64,000 nt of DNA from an uncultured Deferribacteres bacterium (lineage in GTDB: Bacteria; Zhuqueibacterota; JdFR-76; DREG01): positions 1 through 64,000 of the forward strand of contig CAJVYQ010000026.1 of NCBI GenBank assembly GCA_913009825.1, in the 5' to 3' direction. A model generated the notes under the pieces. The model was not told the DNA's origin. It did no database searches and worked only from the letters and a program-made list of their open reading frames with translations. Of this stretch, positions 8,850-16,698 are shown piece by piece. Both the position numbers and the translations under genes were made by a program. How positions within the stretch are numbered: the first letter of the stretch is position 1; every line of letters starts with the position of its first letter.

Positions 8850-9959
8850 ATGCCACAATATGTACGAAATATATTACTGGATATCCCCCCTTATATTCCG
8901 GGAAGATCAATAGAATCTATTCAAAAACAATTTGGAATTTCAAAAGTCTATAAGCTGGCATCCAATGAGAATCCGCTTGGTCCATCGCCAAAAGCAATGA
9001 AAGCGGTAAAACAACATGTTAAAAATATACATCGCTATCCCGATCCCAATGCGACAAATCTAAAAAATAAATTGGCCTCCAAATTTAATCTTTCATCCCC
9101 AAATTTTCTGATTGGTAATGGTCTTGCTGAGGTAATTGATCTCATTGCGTTAGCATTGATTGATCCGGGAGATATTGTATTATTGGGTTATCCAACATTT
9201 CCCAAATATTTTTTATCTTCGACGAGAGTCAGTGGCCATGTGATACATGTAAAGATGAAAAACTTCCATCATGATTATAAAGAGATATTAAAACGGGTTA
9301 CGGATAAAACAAAAATTATTTTTATCGATAATCCAAACAATCCGGTTGGCAGTAAACTTAGCAAAAGCGAGCAAGAAGAGATTCTTCGTTTACTTCCTGA
9401 TCATGTGGTTTTAATTTTGGATGAGTCTTATCGAGATTATATCGATGAATCGGAATGCCTTGATTATGGTAGTGTAATCCATAAACGAAAGAATATTGTT
9501 TTTTTACGATCGTTTTCTAAAGGCTATGGATTATCCGGTTTGCGAGTAGGTTTTGCAATAGGTCACCCAGATATTATCTTAGATATTAACAGAGTGAGAG
9601 AAGTTTTTAACACCAATTCTCTTGCCCTGGTTGCTGCAGAGGCGGCGCTGGATGACGACCGGCATTTAAAAAAGTCTCGCGCAGCGAATGAAAAAAAGAA
9701 AAAGTATTTGTATCGCCATTTGAACCGGCTTGGATATGAGTTTCAGCCTACATTTACAAATTTTATTTTTGTAAACACATTTCGCAATTTGGAGCTAGTG
9801 GATAATTTTCTTTTGCAACATGGAGTTATTATTCGCCCAATGAGATTAAAAAACTTCCCTGATGAATATATTCGGGTATCCATTGGAAAATCATCTGAAA
9901 ATTGGGCTTTTATCCATGCAATGGAGGAAATGAAAAAGAGTTTGCCCGAGTTTCAGTAA
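8850..9959 (+). CDS. hisC: Histidinol-phosphate aminotransferase
   Basis: 369 aa, a fold type I PLP aminotransferase of normal HisC length. Visible motifs: YKLASNENPLGPSP near residue 35 (substrate/phosphate region), NPNNPVG near residue 161, DESYRDYI, and FLRSFSKGYGLSGLRVGF, where the SFSK lysine binds PLP and the following Arg region contacts phosphate. It would convert imidazole-acetol phosphate and glutamate to histidinol phosphate, though stand-alone HisC paralogues may use other substrates. No other his genes are nearby. Start ATG 8850 is preceded by GTGAGGTGAACA, a good ribosome binding site. Confidence 0.88.
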   Translation: MPQYVRNILLDIPPYIPGRSIESIQKQFGISKVYKLASNENPLGPSPKAMKAVKQHVKNIHRYPDPNATNLKNKLASKFNLSSPNFLIGNGLAEVIDLIALALIDPGDIVLLGYPTFPKYFLSSTRVSGHVIHVKMKNFHHDYKEILKRVTDKTKIIFIDNPNNPVGSKLSKSEQEEILRLLPDHVVLILDESYRDYIDESECLDYGSVIHKRKNIVFLRSFSKGYGLSGLRVGFAIGHPDIILDINRVREVFNTNSLALVAAEAALDDDRHLKKSRAANEKKKKYLYRHLNRLGYEFQPTFTNFIFVNTFRNLELVDNFLLQHGVIIRPMRLKNFPDEYIRVSIGKSSENWAFIHAMEEMKKSLPEFQ

Positions 9960-10029
9960 ATTAAAAAAAGAGGTTCTTCATCATTTTGTGTGGGTAACTT
10001 GAATAAATTTGTTACCGGTGTTTGATGCG

Positions 10030-10170
10030 CTGTAACTACTCAGGTGTGTTCGTTGAATTAATTATAATCACGTTTCGACTGAGTTTATCCTGAGCTTGCC
10101 GAGGGGCTCAGGATAAACTCAGTCAAGCGTGAATAAAGTTGAAATTTTAAGCATACTTGAGTAGTTACAG
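10030..10170. repeat. MITE-like repeat family C, copy 1, with a nested hairpin
   Basis: Outer inverted repeats are CTGTAACTACTCAGGTGTG at 10030 and the complementary GTAGTTACAG ending at 10170. Inside is a 19-bp perfect stem (GACTGAGTTTATCCTGAGC) around a 10-base loop at about 10077-10124. A second copy is at 52714-52850, and end fragments lie at about 24490-24508 and 62520-62545. The 9960-10553 interval holds this repeat, the next one, and no recognised gene. Confidence 0.8.
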
Positions 10171-10261
10171 GCTAACATAAGAATGCGCCGCTTTTGTATT
10201 CCCTTTACCCTTTTAATTTGCCGATCATCTTAACTTCAAACGTCCCTTCCGGGACTAAACA

Positions 10262-10417
10262 ATGTCTGTCCGAAAACTCGAGAAATATGTCATTCCGAGC
10301 GAAGCAAAGCGGAGTCGAGGAATCTGTATGTTACAATAACTTAAAGGGTTAGACATATTTCTCTCCGCCTTATGGCGGATCGAAATGACAGAAAAGCGGA
10401 GTTTTCGGACAGACACT
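10262..10417. repeat. MITE-like repeat family A, copy 3 (with extra insert)
   Basis: Ends ATGTCTGTCCGAAAACTCGA and its near complement. It is about 35 bp longer than copies 1 and 2 because of an extra block (TCATTCCGAGCGAAGC and neighbours) near the left end, itself a common dispersed phrase also seen at about 28090. The outward-reading ATG near the right end is kept (10385). Confidence 0.8.
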
Positions 10418-10553
10418 ATTTATGCCGCTATTACCGCTTTTACCATCACCCTTCCGGTATCGGTGAGAAGCTATTCGGTCGAAAACGGCATAATGGACTC
10501 TCAATCCCACCCACGCAAAATGATGAGGAACCCCTTTTTTAATATAGCCCGGA

Positions 10554-11684
10554 TTAAAAATTATATTTTAACTTTAACTGCATTCGTCTGTTATTTCTGA
10601 AACCGCCAAAGAAGCTACCGGAGCCTCCGCCCAGAATATCTCCGACGATATTCAATGTGACGCCATCGGTAATGTTGTAGGAGAAATTGGGACGCAGGTA
10701 GTAATCCTCACTCTTGATGTTGTAAACCCCCTGCAGTGACAGCCTGGCAAATTCACCCAGCTCGTATTCAAATGTCCCGCTTATTGATTTCCGGAAGATG
10801 TGGTTCAGGTCATCTTTGCGATATTCGACATCGTTTTTCGGTATCTCCTGAATCCACTGTAGCAACACAAACAGATTATTATCACTAATCAAATCGTTCC
10901 GCCCGGAATAATAACTAACCGAAAAATCCCAGCCTGAAATTGTGGAAGCAATCTTTCCGGCAAATTGAGCACTCTTTAAACCTTCATCTGGCAAATTCGG
11001 ATTAAGAAACTCGTAGGAGGCTTTTAATATCGGTGAGCCGGCCGTTGGATACATTGGATTGGGAATCTCTTTCGGAAAAGCCGGAAACCAACGGGATTTT
11101 TCCGACGGCAGAATACTCGGCGTGAAAGCCGGCACCAGAATTCCTTCGAAAGACCAATTGCCGATATAATTATTAGCCTTCAAAGCAACGATTCCAATCC
11201 GCTCATCCTCGGTGTCCAGAAAATCGCTGAAATCCCAGGGGGTAATATTGTCTGTGGGATTTATGCCATCGGCTTTACCCCAGACGATGATCTGCTTGCC
11301 GAGCCGAAAATCGAAACTGCCGGGGTAAAGATCAATATACGCTTCATCCAGATAAGTTCGATTTCTTGAGGGATCGGATTGGTCTTCTCTGAACTCTACG
11401 GCAGAAAAAATGGCTGCCTGATCGCCCAGGCCCGACCTAAATTCCACCTGCAGGATACCCTGATTACGGCCGTTAATTTTTTGCTCACTTTTTTTAAAAT
11501 ACGAAATATGATCGATCTCGACAAAACCGTTCAGTTCCAGGTTCTGGGCAGGTAAGAATTCTGACACAGTTAATAAAATTAAAAATGTCCATAGATATTT
11601 TGGAAAATTTTTTAAAAATTCAGGTAAAAAATTCGTGGTAATCCGTGTTCCATGAAAGTCTTTGTTGCGTTTCGGCGGATTCAT
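10554..11684 (-). CDS. DUF1302-like outer-membrane beta-barrel protein
   Basis: 376 aa with a signal sequence (hydrophobic LWTFLILLTVSEF at about residues 31-43, then PAQ) and alternating beta-strand pattern, ending in KLKYNF as barrel proteins do. RLGKQIIVWGKADGINPTD resembles the RLG(R/K)Q..WG signature of DUF1302 proteins, which often partner LolA-like proteins and RND/MMPL exporters. The gene directly follows such a LolA-like remnant with an ATGA overlap, which supports both the start at 11684 and an old export operon. The N-terminal ~18 residues lie in a sequence common to dispersed repeats (GGTAATCCGTGTTCCATG). Substrate unknown. Confidence 0.65.
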   Translation of the reverse strand: MNPPKRNKDFHGTRITTNFLPEFLKNFPKYLWTFLILLTVSEFLPAQNLELNGFVEIDHISYFKKSEQKINGRNQGILQVEFRSGLGDQAAIFSAVEFREDQSDPSRNRTYLDEAYIDLYPGSFDFRLGKQIIVWGKADGINPTDNITPWDFSDFLDTEDERIGIVALKANNYIGNWSFEGILVPAFTPSILPSEKSRWFPAFPKEIPNPMYPTAGSPILKASYEFLNPNLPDEGLKSAQFAGKIASTISGWDFSVSYYSGRNDLISDNNLFVLLQWIQEIPKNDVEYRKDDLNHIFRKSISGTFEYELGEFARLSLQGVYNIKSEDYYLRPNFSYNITDGVTLNIVGDILGGGSGSFFGGFRNNRRMQLKLKYNF

Positions 11685-11926
11685 CTTCCTCGTTCCAGAT
11701 ATCTTTTCGTGAAAAATTTATCTTCTATTCCTTTATTGATAACAAAATTGCTAAAAAGAAGCACTGTTTTATGAGCAGTTTTGATATTTTCCATATCCAT
11801 CCGGTGGGCTCGCCATTTGTCCGATCCGTCAATCATGCGGATATCGCTGGTCCTGAATATTTTCAACAACTCCCCTTTCCTGTCATAATATTTAGTGCGG
11901 ATGCCAACCAAAAAAGCAGGAGACAT
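11681..11926 (-). pseudogene. Outer-membrane lipoprotein-sorting (LolA-like) protein, C-terminal remnant
   Basis: About 81 codons matching only the end of LolA-like outer-membrane lipoprotein-sorting proteins: KYYDRKGELLKIFRTSDIR, then HKTVLLFSNFVINKGIEDKF and FTKRYLER (the family ends in FTqryLeR). The N-terminal two-thirds, including the signal peptide, are absent. Sequence beyond 11926 is unrelated. Its stop codon overlaps the ATG of the DUF1302-like gene, showing that the two were an operon before truncation. Confidence 0.65.
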
Positions 11927-12336
11927 TACCTGAATACCAAGAATGGTGAATACGAGTTTTGCCGATCTTCTTCTATTTCAGGTATTTTACAAAATTTGCA
12001 GACAAGCGGAAAAATTGCTGAGAATTTGGAAAAAATCCATCCTTTCGATCATTTGAAAAAATGGGGGAATGTTTTAAGTGGTTGATAAGAAAATCTCTAC
12101 TTTGGGATTAAAATTTTAACAAAAATTCCAAATATCCATTTGAAAAGCCAGGCAGGCTGAATATCGGCCTGTCGGAAACAGGATATAAATATAAAGTCGA
12201 TATTTGACCGAACTTCTGAGGAATTTCCAAAAACTGCTTATGGAGAAAATATCTGAGAGTTGGCAAGCATGAAATTTGAAACATTTTGTCATTTTGGCTC
12301 CGGTATCAAATGAAAAAACGTAGGTAACTACAATAA
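11927..12336. other. Gene-poor stretch, remnants only
   Basis: No confident gene. A short plus-strand frame ends at 12085 with EKIHPFDHLKKWGNVLSG and could be the tail of a lost gene, but I cannot place it. The phrase GCAGGAGACATTA at about 11919 recurs downstream of the second HicB copy (about 15984), so small pieces of that locus are duplicated here too. No HicA-like frame precedes the orphan hicB. Confidence 0.4.
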
Positions 12337-12555
12337 ATGAAAGACTATCATATCAACATTTTCTACAGGGAAGAGGACGGAGGATATATTGCCGATATAC
12401 CCGATTTAAGCCATTGTTCTGCCTTTGGCCAAACCCCGCAAGAAGCGCTTTTAGAGGTACTAAAGGCGAAGAATGCCTGGATTGAATCAGCGCGTTCCAA
12501 CGGAAAACCTGTTCCGGAGCCGCATTACCGCCCGGTTGTTTACCAGGTTGCTTGA
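12337..12555 (+). CDS. hicB: Orphan HicB-family antitoxin (duplicate)
   Basis: 72 aa HicB N-terminal fold: NIFYREEDGGYIADIPDL, then CSAFGQTPQEAL. Differs from the HicB at 15716-15934 at only a few residues (LEVLKAKN against SEVLKAKD), and the near-identity starts only at the bases just before the ATG. There is no HicA toxin gene upstream, so this copy is a solitary antitoxin, possibly able to neutralise the nearby HicA. It lacks a C-terminal DNA-binding domain. Confidence 0.85.
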   Translation: MKDYHINIFYREEDGGYIADIPDLSHCSAFGQTPQEALLEVLKAKNAWIESARSNGKPVPEPHYRPVVYQVA

Positions 12556-12626
12556 ATACCGGGAATGAGGAAAATGAGTTTAGATATGAATTTGATGGTG
12601 TAGAAAGATTGACAGTTAACAAACAG

Positions 12627-12654
12627 TTGACATTTTTTAAAAACTTGTTATATT
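12627..12654 (+). promoter_or_regulatory. Sigma70-type promoter of the ABC-3C locus
   Basis: TTGACA (12627-12632), a 16-base spacer, and TATATT (12649-12654), 53 bases before the HNH gene. The same boxes with an almost identical spacer (ending AAACTTGT) occur at 16145-16172. Confidence 0.65.
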
Positions 12655-12706
12655 TATTATAAACGCTTTTTTCTAATCAAGTTGTCACTTTCCGATAATT
12701 AATTTT

Positions 12707-13471
12707 ATGGGCAAAAAAGATCAAGTTATGAGCCCTAAAAAACATATACCTGCAAGAGAAATCAAAATCCTCTGGGGCCGTGCGCACAACCGGTGCACGC
12801 TTTGCAAGACACCGCTGATCATGCAAGCACAGAGCGGCCCGCCTTATATCATTGGCAAAAATGCCCACATAGAAGGCGAGAACCCAAACTCTGCCCGATA
12901 TAATCCAAACCTTGATTATCCCGAGAAGAATGCCTATGATAATCTCATACTCCTTTGTCCAACTTGTCATGATAAAGTTGACAACGATCCACGGACTTTT
13001 ACTGTCTAAAAATTAAAGGAAATCAAAAAACAACACGAAGAGTGGGCGGAGCGAGGCGTGAGAAATCAAATGCCGGACATTACTTTTGCGGAACTTGAGG
13101 TCATTGTAAGGTATTTAACAAGCAATGAATTGCCGGAATTCGATGAAACTTTGATTCCACCGCATCCAAAAGAAAAAATAGAAAAAAATAAATTATCTGC
13201 AAAAGTTGAACACAATATTCGTATGGGATCGATGCAGGCACCCCTTGTAAAAGATTATATCAACAGATCACCGGACATCCAATTTGGTGACCGGCTGCGA
13301 AATTACTTTATTGAAAAATACAATGACTTGCGTGACGAACAGCAAAACGATGATTTGTTTTACTCCCTTTGGGATATTGCATGTGGAAAGTCATCTGAAT
13401 TTAATTTGCGGGCAGCGGGAGTGGCTGTGATTACCTATTTTTTTAACCAATGCGATATTTTTGAATCATGA
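12707..13471 (+). pseudogene. ABC-3C system HNH effector, interrupted by one stop codon
   Basis: One frame of 254 codons broken by a single TAA at 13007-13009 (codon 101). Residues 1-95 are an HNH nuclease with all key positions present: C30-x2-C33, H54 (KNAHIEGENP), N79 (YDNLILL), C84-x2-C87 and H88. After the stop the same frame continues KLKEIKKQHEEWAERG and ends in a helical domain (FGDRLRNYFIEKYNDL, AAGVAVITYFF) like the C-terminal domain that ties effectors to ABC-three-component systems. One base change (TAA from GAA, Glu) would explain the break. The end overlaps the middle-component gene by four bases. As read, only a bare HNH domain would be made unless there is read-through. Confidence 0.8.
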
Positions 13472-13695
13472 TCGTACCGAATAAAAATATTCGATTGCAA
13501 AATTCTTTGCTTGGCATGGGCGCACAACTGCTGGCGCAACTCCGGCATTCGCAAACCGTCTCATCGCTCTGGGATCGTGCGAAAACCGTAAAAGAAATAA
13601 ACTCGTACGACAAATTTGTTTTAACTCTGGATTTTCTGTTCATGATGAATCTGGTCGAATATAAAGATGGACTCGTATTAAAGGCGCAGCCATGA
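13468..13695 (+). CDS. ABC-3C system middle component
   Basis: 75 aa. NSLLGMGAQLLAQLRHSQTV, SLWDRA and DKFVLTLDFLFMMNLVEY match the small winged-helix-like middle component (MC6-type) of ABC-three-component defence systems, which bridges ATPase and effector (family knowledge: ABC-3C as defined by Krishnan and colleagues). It overlaps the effector upstream (ATGATC at 13468) and the ATPase downstream (ATGA at 13692), so the three genes are translationally coupled. Intact. Confidence 0.8.
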   Translation: MIVPNKNIRLQNSLLGMGAQLLAQLRHSQTVSSLWDRAKTVKEINSYDKFVLTLDFLFMMNLVEYKDGLVLKAQP

Positions 13696-15446
13696 TCAAG
13701 GCCGTACGATGTGACAAATCCTCATTCAAAGAAATCCATTTTTCTCCAGGATTCAATGTTGTTCTGGCTGAACGCACGGAAGCATCGTCCGACAAAGATT
13801 CCAGGAACGGACTTGGCAAGTCGACGCTCATCGAGATTATCCATTTTTGCCTGGGGGCGGACGCCACACCCAACAAAGGATTACGTGTCCCGGAACTGGA
13901 AGACTGGACATTCTTTTTAGATTTGACCTTAAACAACAGAGACTTAACCGTTGCCCGAAATACAAAGAATTTTGGCCACGTTAAATTAGAGGGAGATTTT
14001 AGCACCTGGCCTGTGCAACCCGAATTTAATGAAAAAGAAAAAGCATTCGTTTTAAAAATTAAGGATTGGAATCTTTGTCTCGGTTATCTTTTCTTTGGTC
14101 TTGAACCGGAAATTGTCAAACAGCAGTATTCGCCCACCTTTCGCAGCCTGTTTTCCTATTTTGCCAGAAGGGGGACGGAAGGATTTGCAAACCCATTCGC
14201 TCACCATTCCCAACAAAAACCGTGGGACATCCAGGTCAACAACGCCTGGCTGCTCGGTTTGAACTGGGAGTATGCAGCGCAATTTCAAATCCTGAAGGAT
14301 AAAGAAAAGCTGCTCAAAGATTTGGGCAGAGCCGCAAAACAAGGCATACTGACCGGCTACCTGGGAAGCATCGGAGAACTGGAAGCCGAACGCACAACGT
14401 TGTCCGAGCAAATAGAAAAAAACGCCTCCCAGCTTAAAAGCTTCAAAGTCCATCCCCAGTATACGGATATTCAAAATGAAGCAAATATATTGACCGCACA
14501 GACTCATGCGATTGTGAATGAACAAACGATGAATAAACGCTTATTGGAACAATACCAAAACAGCATTACAGAGGAAAAAGATGTTCCGGTCTCTGATGTC
14601 GAACTGGTTTATACAAAAGCCGGCGTGGTCTTTTCCGATGTGGTGAAAAAGCGTCTTGAGGATGTTGTTGATTTCCATCAACAAATTGTCGGCAATCGAA
14701 AGTCCTATTTGCAGGATGAGATCAAGCGGCTGCAACGTGAGATTGAACAACAAAGCGCAACAATTAAAAATCTTGGGGACAAACGAGCCGGATTGCTGCA
14801 GATACTGCAAACACACGGCGCTCTTGACGAATATACAAAACTGAACCGGCGTCAGACAGATTTACAGCAGCAGTTGTCCGAGATTGAAAACCGTATAAAA
14901 AACCTCAAACAATTTGAAACCGGCATCAGCAACCTGAAAATTGAGCGGGAAGAACTGCGCCAAAAAGCCCGCCGGGATTTTGAGGAACGCCAACTCATCA
15001 CCGACAATGCCCGCCGACTTTTTAACGCCAACTCGGAATACCTTTATGCCGAGCCGGGTTCCCTGATCATTGACCTGACCGACACCGGCTATAAATTTGA
15101 CATCGACATAAAACGGGCGGGCAGCTTGGGCATCGGCTATATGAAGGTATTCTGCTATGACCTGATGCTCATCAAACTGCAAAAAGATAAATCGCTCTCC
15201 CCCGGACTCTTAATACACGACAGCACTATTTTTAACGGGGTTGATGAAAGGCAGGTGGCCAAGGCATTAGAATTGGCCATGTCGGAAACTGATAAGAATG
15301 GTTTTCAATATATCGTGACGTTGAATTCGGACCAGGCGCCGAGGGATGATTTTAGTGACGATGCTATGGCGCAGTTTGAGGATGGCATAAAAATAAAATT
15401 TACGGATGCGACGGATGAGGGGGGATTGTTGGGAGTTCGCTATTGA
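13692..15446 (+). CDS. ABC-3C system ATPase (DUF2326-type)
   Basis: 584 aa SMC/RecN-like ABC ATPase. Walker A is at residues 40-45 (GLGKST). A long Gln/Glu/Lys-rich coiled coil spans roughly residues 225-440. The C-terminal lobe carries LGIGYMKVFCYDLMLI and the D-loop/Walker B region LLIHDSTIFNGVDERQ (about 506-521), then IVTLNSDQAPRDDF. This arrangement is characteristic of the ATPase of ABC-three-component anti-phage systems, which senses and licenses the effector. The gene is intact even though its effector is broken. A second, truncated copy of the C-terminal lobe lies at 17083-17568. Confidence 0.88.
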   Translation: MIKAVRCDKSSFKEIHFSPGFNVVLAERTEASSDKDSRNGLGKSTLIEIIHFCLGADATPNKGLRVPELEDWTFFLDLTLNNRDLTVARNTKNFGHVKLEGDFSTWPVQPEFNEKEKAFVLKIKDWNLCLGYLFFGLEPEIVKQQYSPTFRSLFSYFARRGTEGFANPFAHHSQQKPWDIQVNNAWLLGLNWEYAAQFQILKDKEKLLKDLGRAAKQGILTGYLGSIGELEAERTTLSEQIEKNASQLKSFKVHPQYTDIQNEANILTAQTHAIVNEQTMNKRLLEQYQNSITEEKDVPVSDVELVYTKAGVVFSDVVKKRLEDVVDFHQQIVGNRKSYLQDEIKRLQREIEQQSATIKNLGDKRAGLLQILQTHGALDEYTKLNRRQTDLQQQLSEIENRIKNLKQFETGISNLKIEREELRQKARRDFEERQLITDNARRLFNANSEYLYAEPGSLIIDLTDTGYKFDIDIKRAGSLGIGYMKVFCYDLMLIKLQKDKSLSPGLLIHDSTIFNGVDERQVAKALELAMSETDKNGFQYIVTLNSDQAPRDDFSDDAMAQFEDGIKIKFTDATDEGGLLGVRY

Positions 15447-15464
15447 TTTTATTTGTATGGGAAA

Positions 15465-15719
15465 ATGAAAGAACGTAAATTACTACAAAAATTAATATCA
15501 GGATCCAAGAATGTTCGATTCTCCGAAGCAACGGCAGTTGCCAGGGCTTTTGGTTTTAAATTAGATCGGATTACAGGCAGCCATCATATTTTTATACATC
15601 CTGATTTACCGGAATTGATTAATTTGCAAAACGTAAACGGAAAAGCGAAACCATACCAGATAAAACAACTATTAAAAATAGTTGAGAAATATAATCTCCG
15701 GATGGAGGACGATAAATGA
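15465..15719 (+). CDS. hicA: HicA-family mRNA interferase toxin
   Basis: 84 aa from ATG 15465. The dsRBD-like HicA fold is seen in FGFKLDRITGSHHIFIHPDL, where the GSHH histidine is the catalytic residue, followed by INLQNVNGKAKPYQIKQLLK. HicA toxins cleave mRNA. Its stop overlaps the hicB start (ATGA at 15716), the usual toxin-first hicAB layout. It starts 18 bases after the ABC-3C ATPase stop, so it may be co-transcribed with that system. A TTG at 15453 would extend it by four residues. Confidence 0.9.
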   Translation: MKERKLLQKLISGSKNVRFSEATAVARAFGFKLDRITGSHHIFIHPDLPELINLQNVNGKAKPYQIKQLLKIVEKYNLRMEDDK

Positions 15720-15934
15720 AAGACTATCATATCAACATTTTCTACAGGGAAGAGGACGGAGGATATATTGCCGATATACCCGATTTAAGCCATTGTTCTG
15801 CCTTTGGCCAAACCCCGCAAGAAGCGCTTTCGGAGGTTCTGAAAGCGAAGGATGCCTGGATTGAATCAGCGCGTTCCAACGGAAAACCTGTTCCGGAGCC
15901 GCATTACCGCCCGGTTGTTTACCAGGTTGCTTGA
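15716..15934 (+). CDS. hicB: HicB-family antitoxin
   Basis: 72 aa, paired with hicA through an ATGA overlap. It has the HicB partial-RNase-H-like fold (YREEDGGYIADIPDLSHC and a GQTPQEAL helix) and no DNA-binding C-terminal domain, so autoregulation would need another factor. Near-identical copy at 12337-12555. After 15934 the two loci diverge at once. Confidence 0.9.
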   Translation: MKDYHINIFYREEDGGYIADIPDLSHCSAFGQTPQEALSEVLKAKDAWIESARSNGKPVPEPHYRPVVYQVA

Positions 15935-16144
15935 ACTTAAAAAAACGAGAAAGCGCGTCCGACAGGCCGCATAATGGGCAAAAGCAGGAGACATTATTTG
16001 AATACAAAGGGAAAAGACCGAAATAATTGACGACACGATTCAGGTTGACAATGTGAGATTCGAGCTAAGGACCGCATGGTTTTATGGGTGGGACATCAGA
16101 TCTTTAATAATTGAAAGGGATTATGGAGAATATTTTTTAACTAG
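15935..16144. other. Gene-free stretch before the second defence cassette
   Basis: No coding signal. Contains GCAGGAGACATTATTTGAATAC at about 15984, shared with 11919, and ends at the promoter at 16145. The upstream gene-free region of the nuclease (to 16280) otherwise holds nothing recognised. Confidence 0.4.
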
Positions 16145-16172
16145 TTGACATTTTTAAAAAACTTGTTATATT
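16145..16172 (+). promoter_or_regulatory. Second copy of the ABC-3C-type promoter
   Basis: TTGACA (16145-16150), 16-base spacer ending in AACTTGT, TATATT (16167-16172). Boxes and spacer are almost identical to 12627-12654, although the genes that follow differ. The nuclease start is 109 bases downstream, leaving a longer leader than at the first copy. Confidence 0.65.
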
Positions 16173-16280
16173 AAATGCAAGCAATATTGAAAAAGAGGTT
16201 TTATCGTCCCTTATCTTCAATTTAAGCGGTTCCTCTCCAGGTATTAATTGTGTGGGTATAATTAAAATTGAAAGATTTCT

Positions 16281-16697
16281 ATGTACTCATTAGAAATACA
16301 ACTTGTTGAAGATTTCAAAAACAACCTGCTTCCACTAGATCATCCGTTTAGAATAACCGAATTAGCAGATGAATTTAATTATTTGAACGGCAGGGTTGAT
16401 GTTATTGCTAAATCTGAAGAGGGTTTATTGATTGCATTTGAAGCCAAGTTAAAAAAGTGGAGAATCGCTTTAAATCAGGCGTATCGTAATTCATCATTCG
16501 CCCATCTTTCCTATGTTGTTTTACCCACTGACAGTGCAACGAACGCCTTGAAGAATTACAATGAATTCCTGAAACGGGGCGTAGGTCTATGTTCTGTCAA
16601 CTCTGAAGGAATTAAAATTGAAATTAATGCTAAAAAAAATAAACCGTTGCAACCCTGGTTAACTGATTCCGCATTTAATTTTATCGCGAGCGCTTAA
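16281..16697 (+). CDS. PD-(D/E)XK-type nuclease domain protein
   Basis: 138 aa. The catalytic pattern of a restriction-endonuclease-like fold is visible: GRVDVIA (Asp) followed by LIAFEAKLKKW (E-x-K) about 17 residues later, then QAYRNSSFAHLSYVVLP, which resembles the conserved helix and strand after the core. A single-domain nuclease; partner and target unknown. It is followed after one base by a kinase-like gene, then by the remnant of an ABC-3C ATPase, and is served by an ABC-3C-type promoter. It may be an alternative effector of a degraded second system, or a foreign cassette that replaced it. Confidence 0.65.
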   Translation: MYSLEIQLVEDFKNNLLPLDHPFRITELADEFNYLNGRVDVIAKSEEGLLIAFEAKLKKWRIALNQAYRNSSFAHLSYVVLPTDSATNALKNYNEFLKRGVGLCSVNSEGIKIEINAKKNKPLQPWLTDSAFNFIASA

Positions 16698-16698
16698 T

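Noticed and set aside
11645-12085. 146-codon plus-strand frame
   Set aside because: Most of it is antisense to the LolA-like remnant and the DUF1302-like start; only its last ~40 codons could be a real gene tail, which I could not identify.
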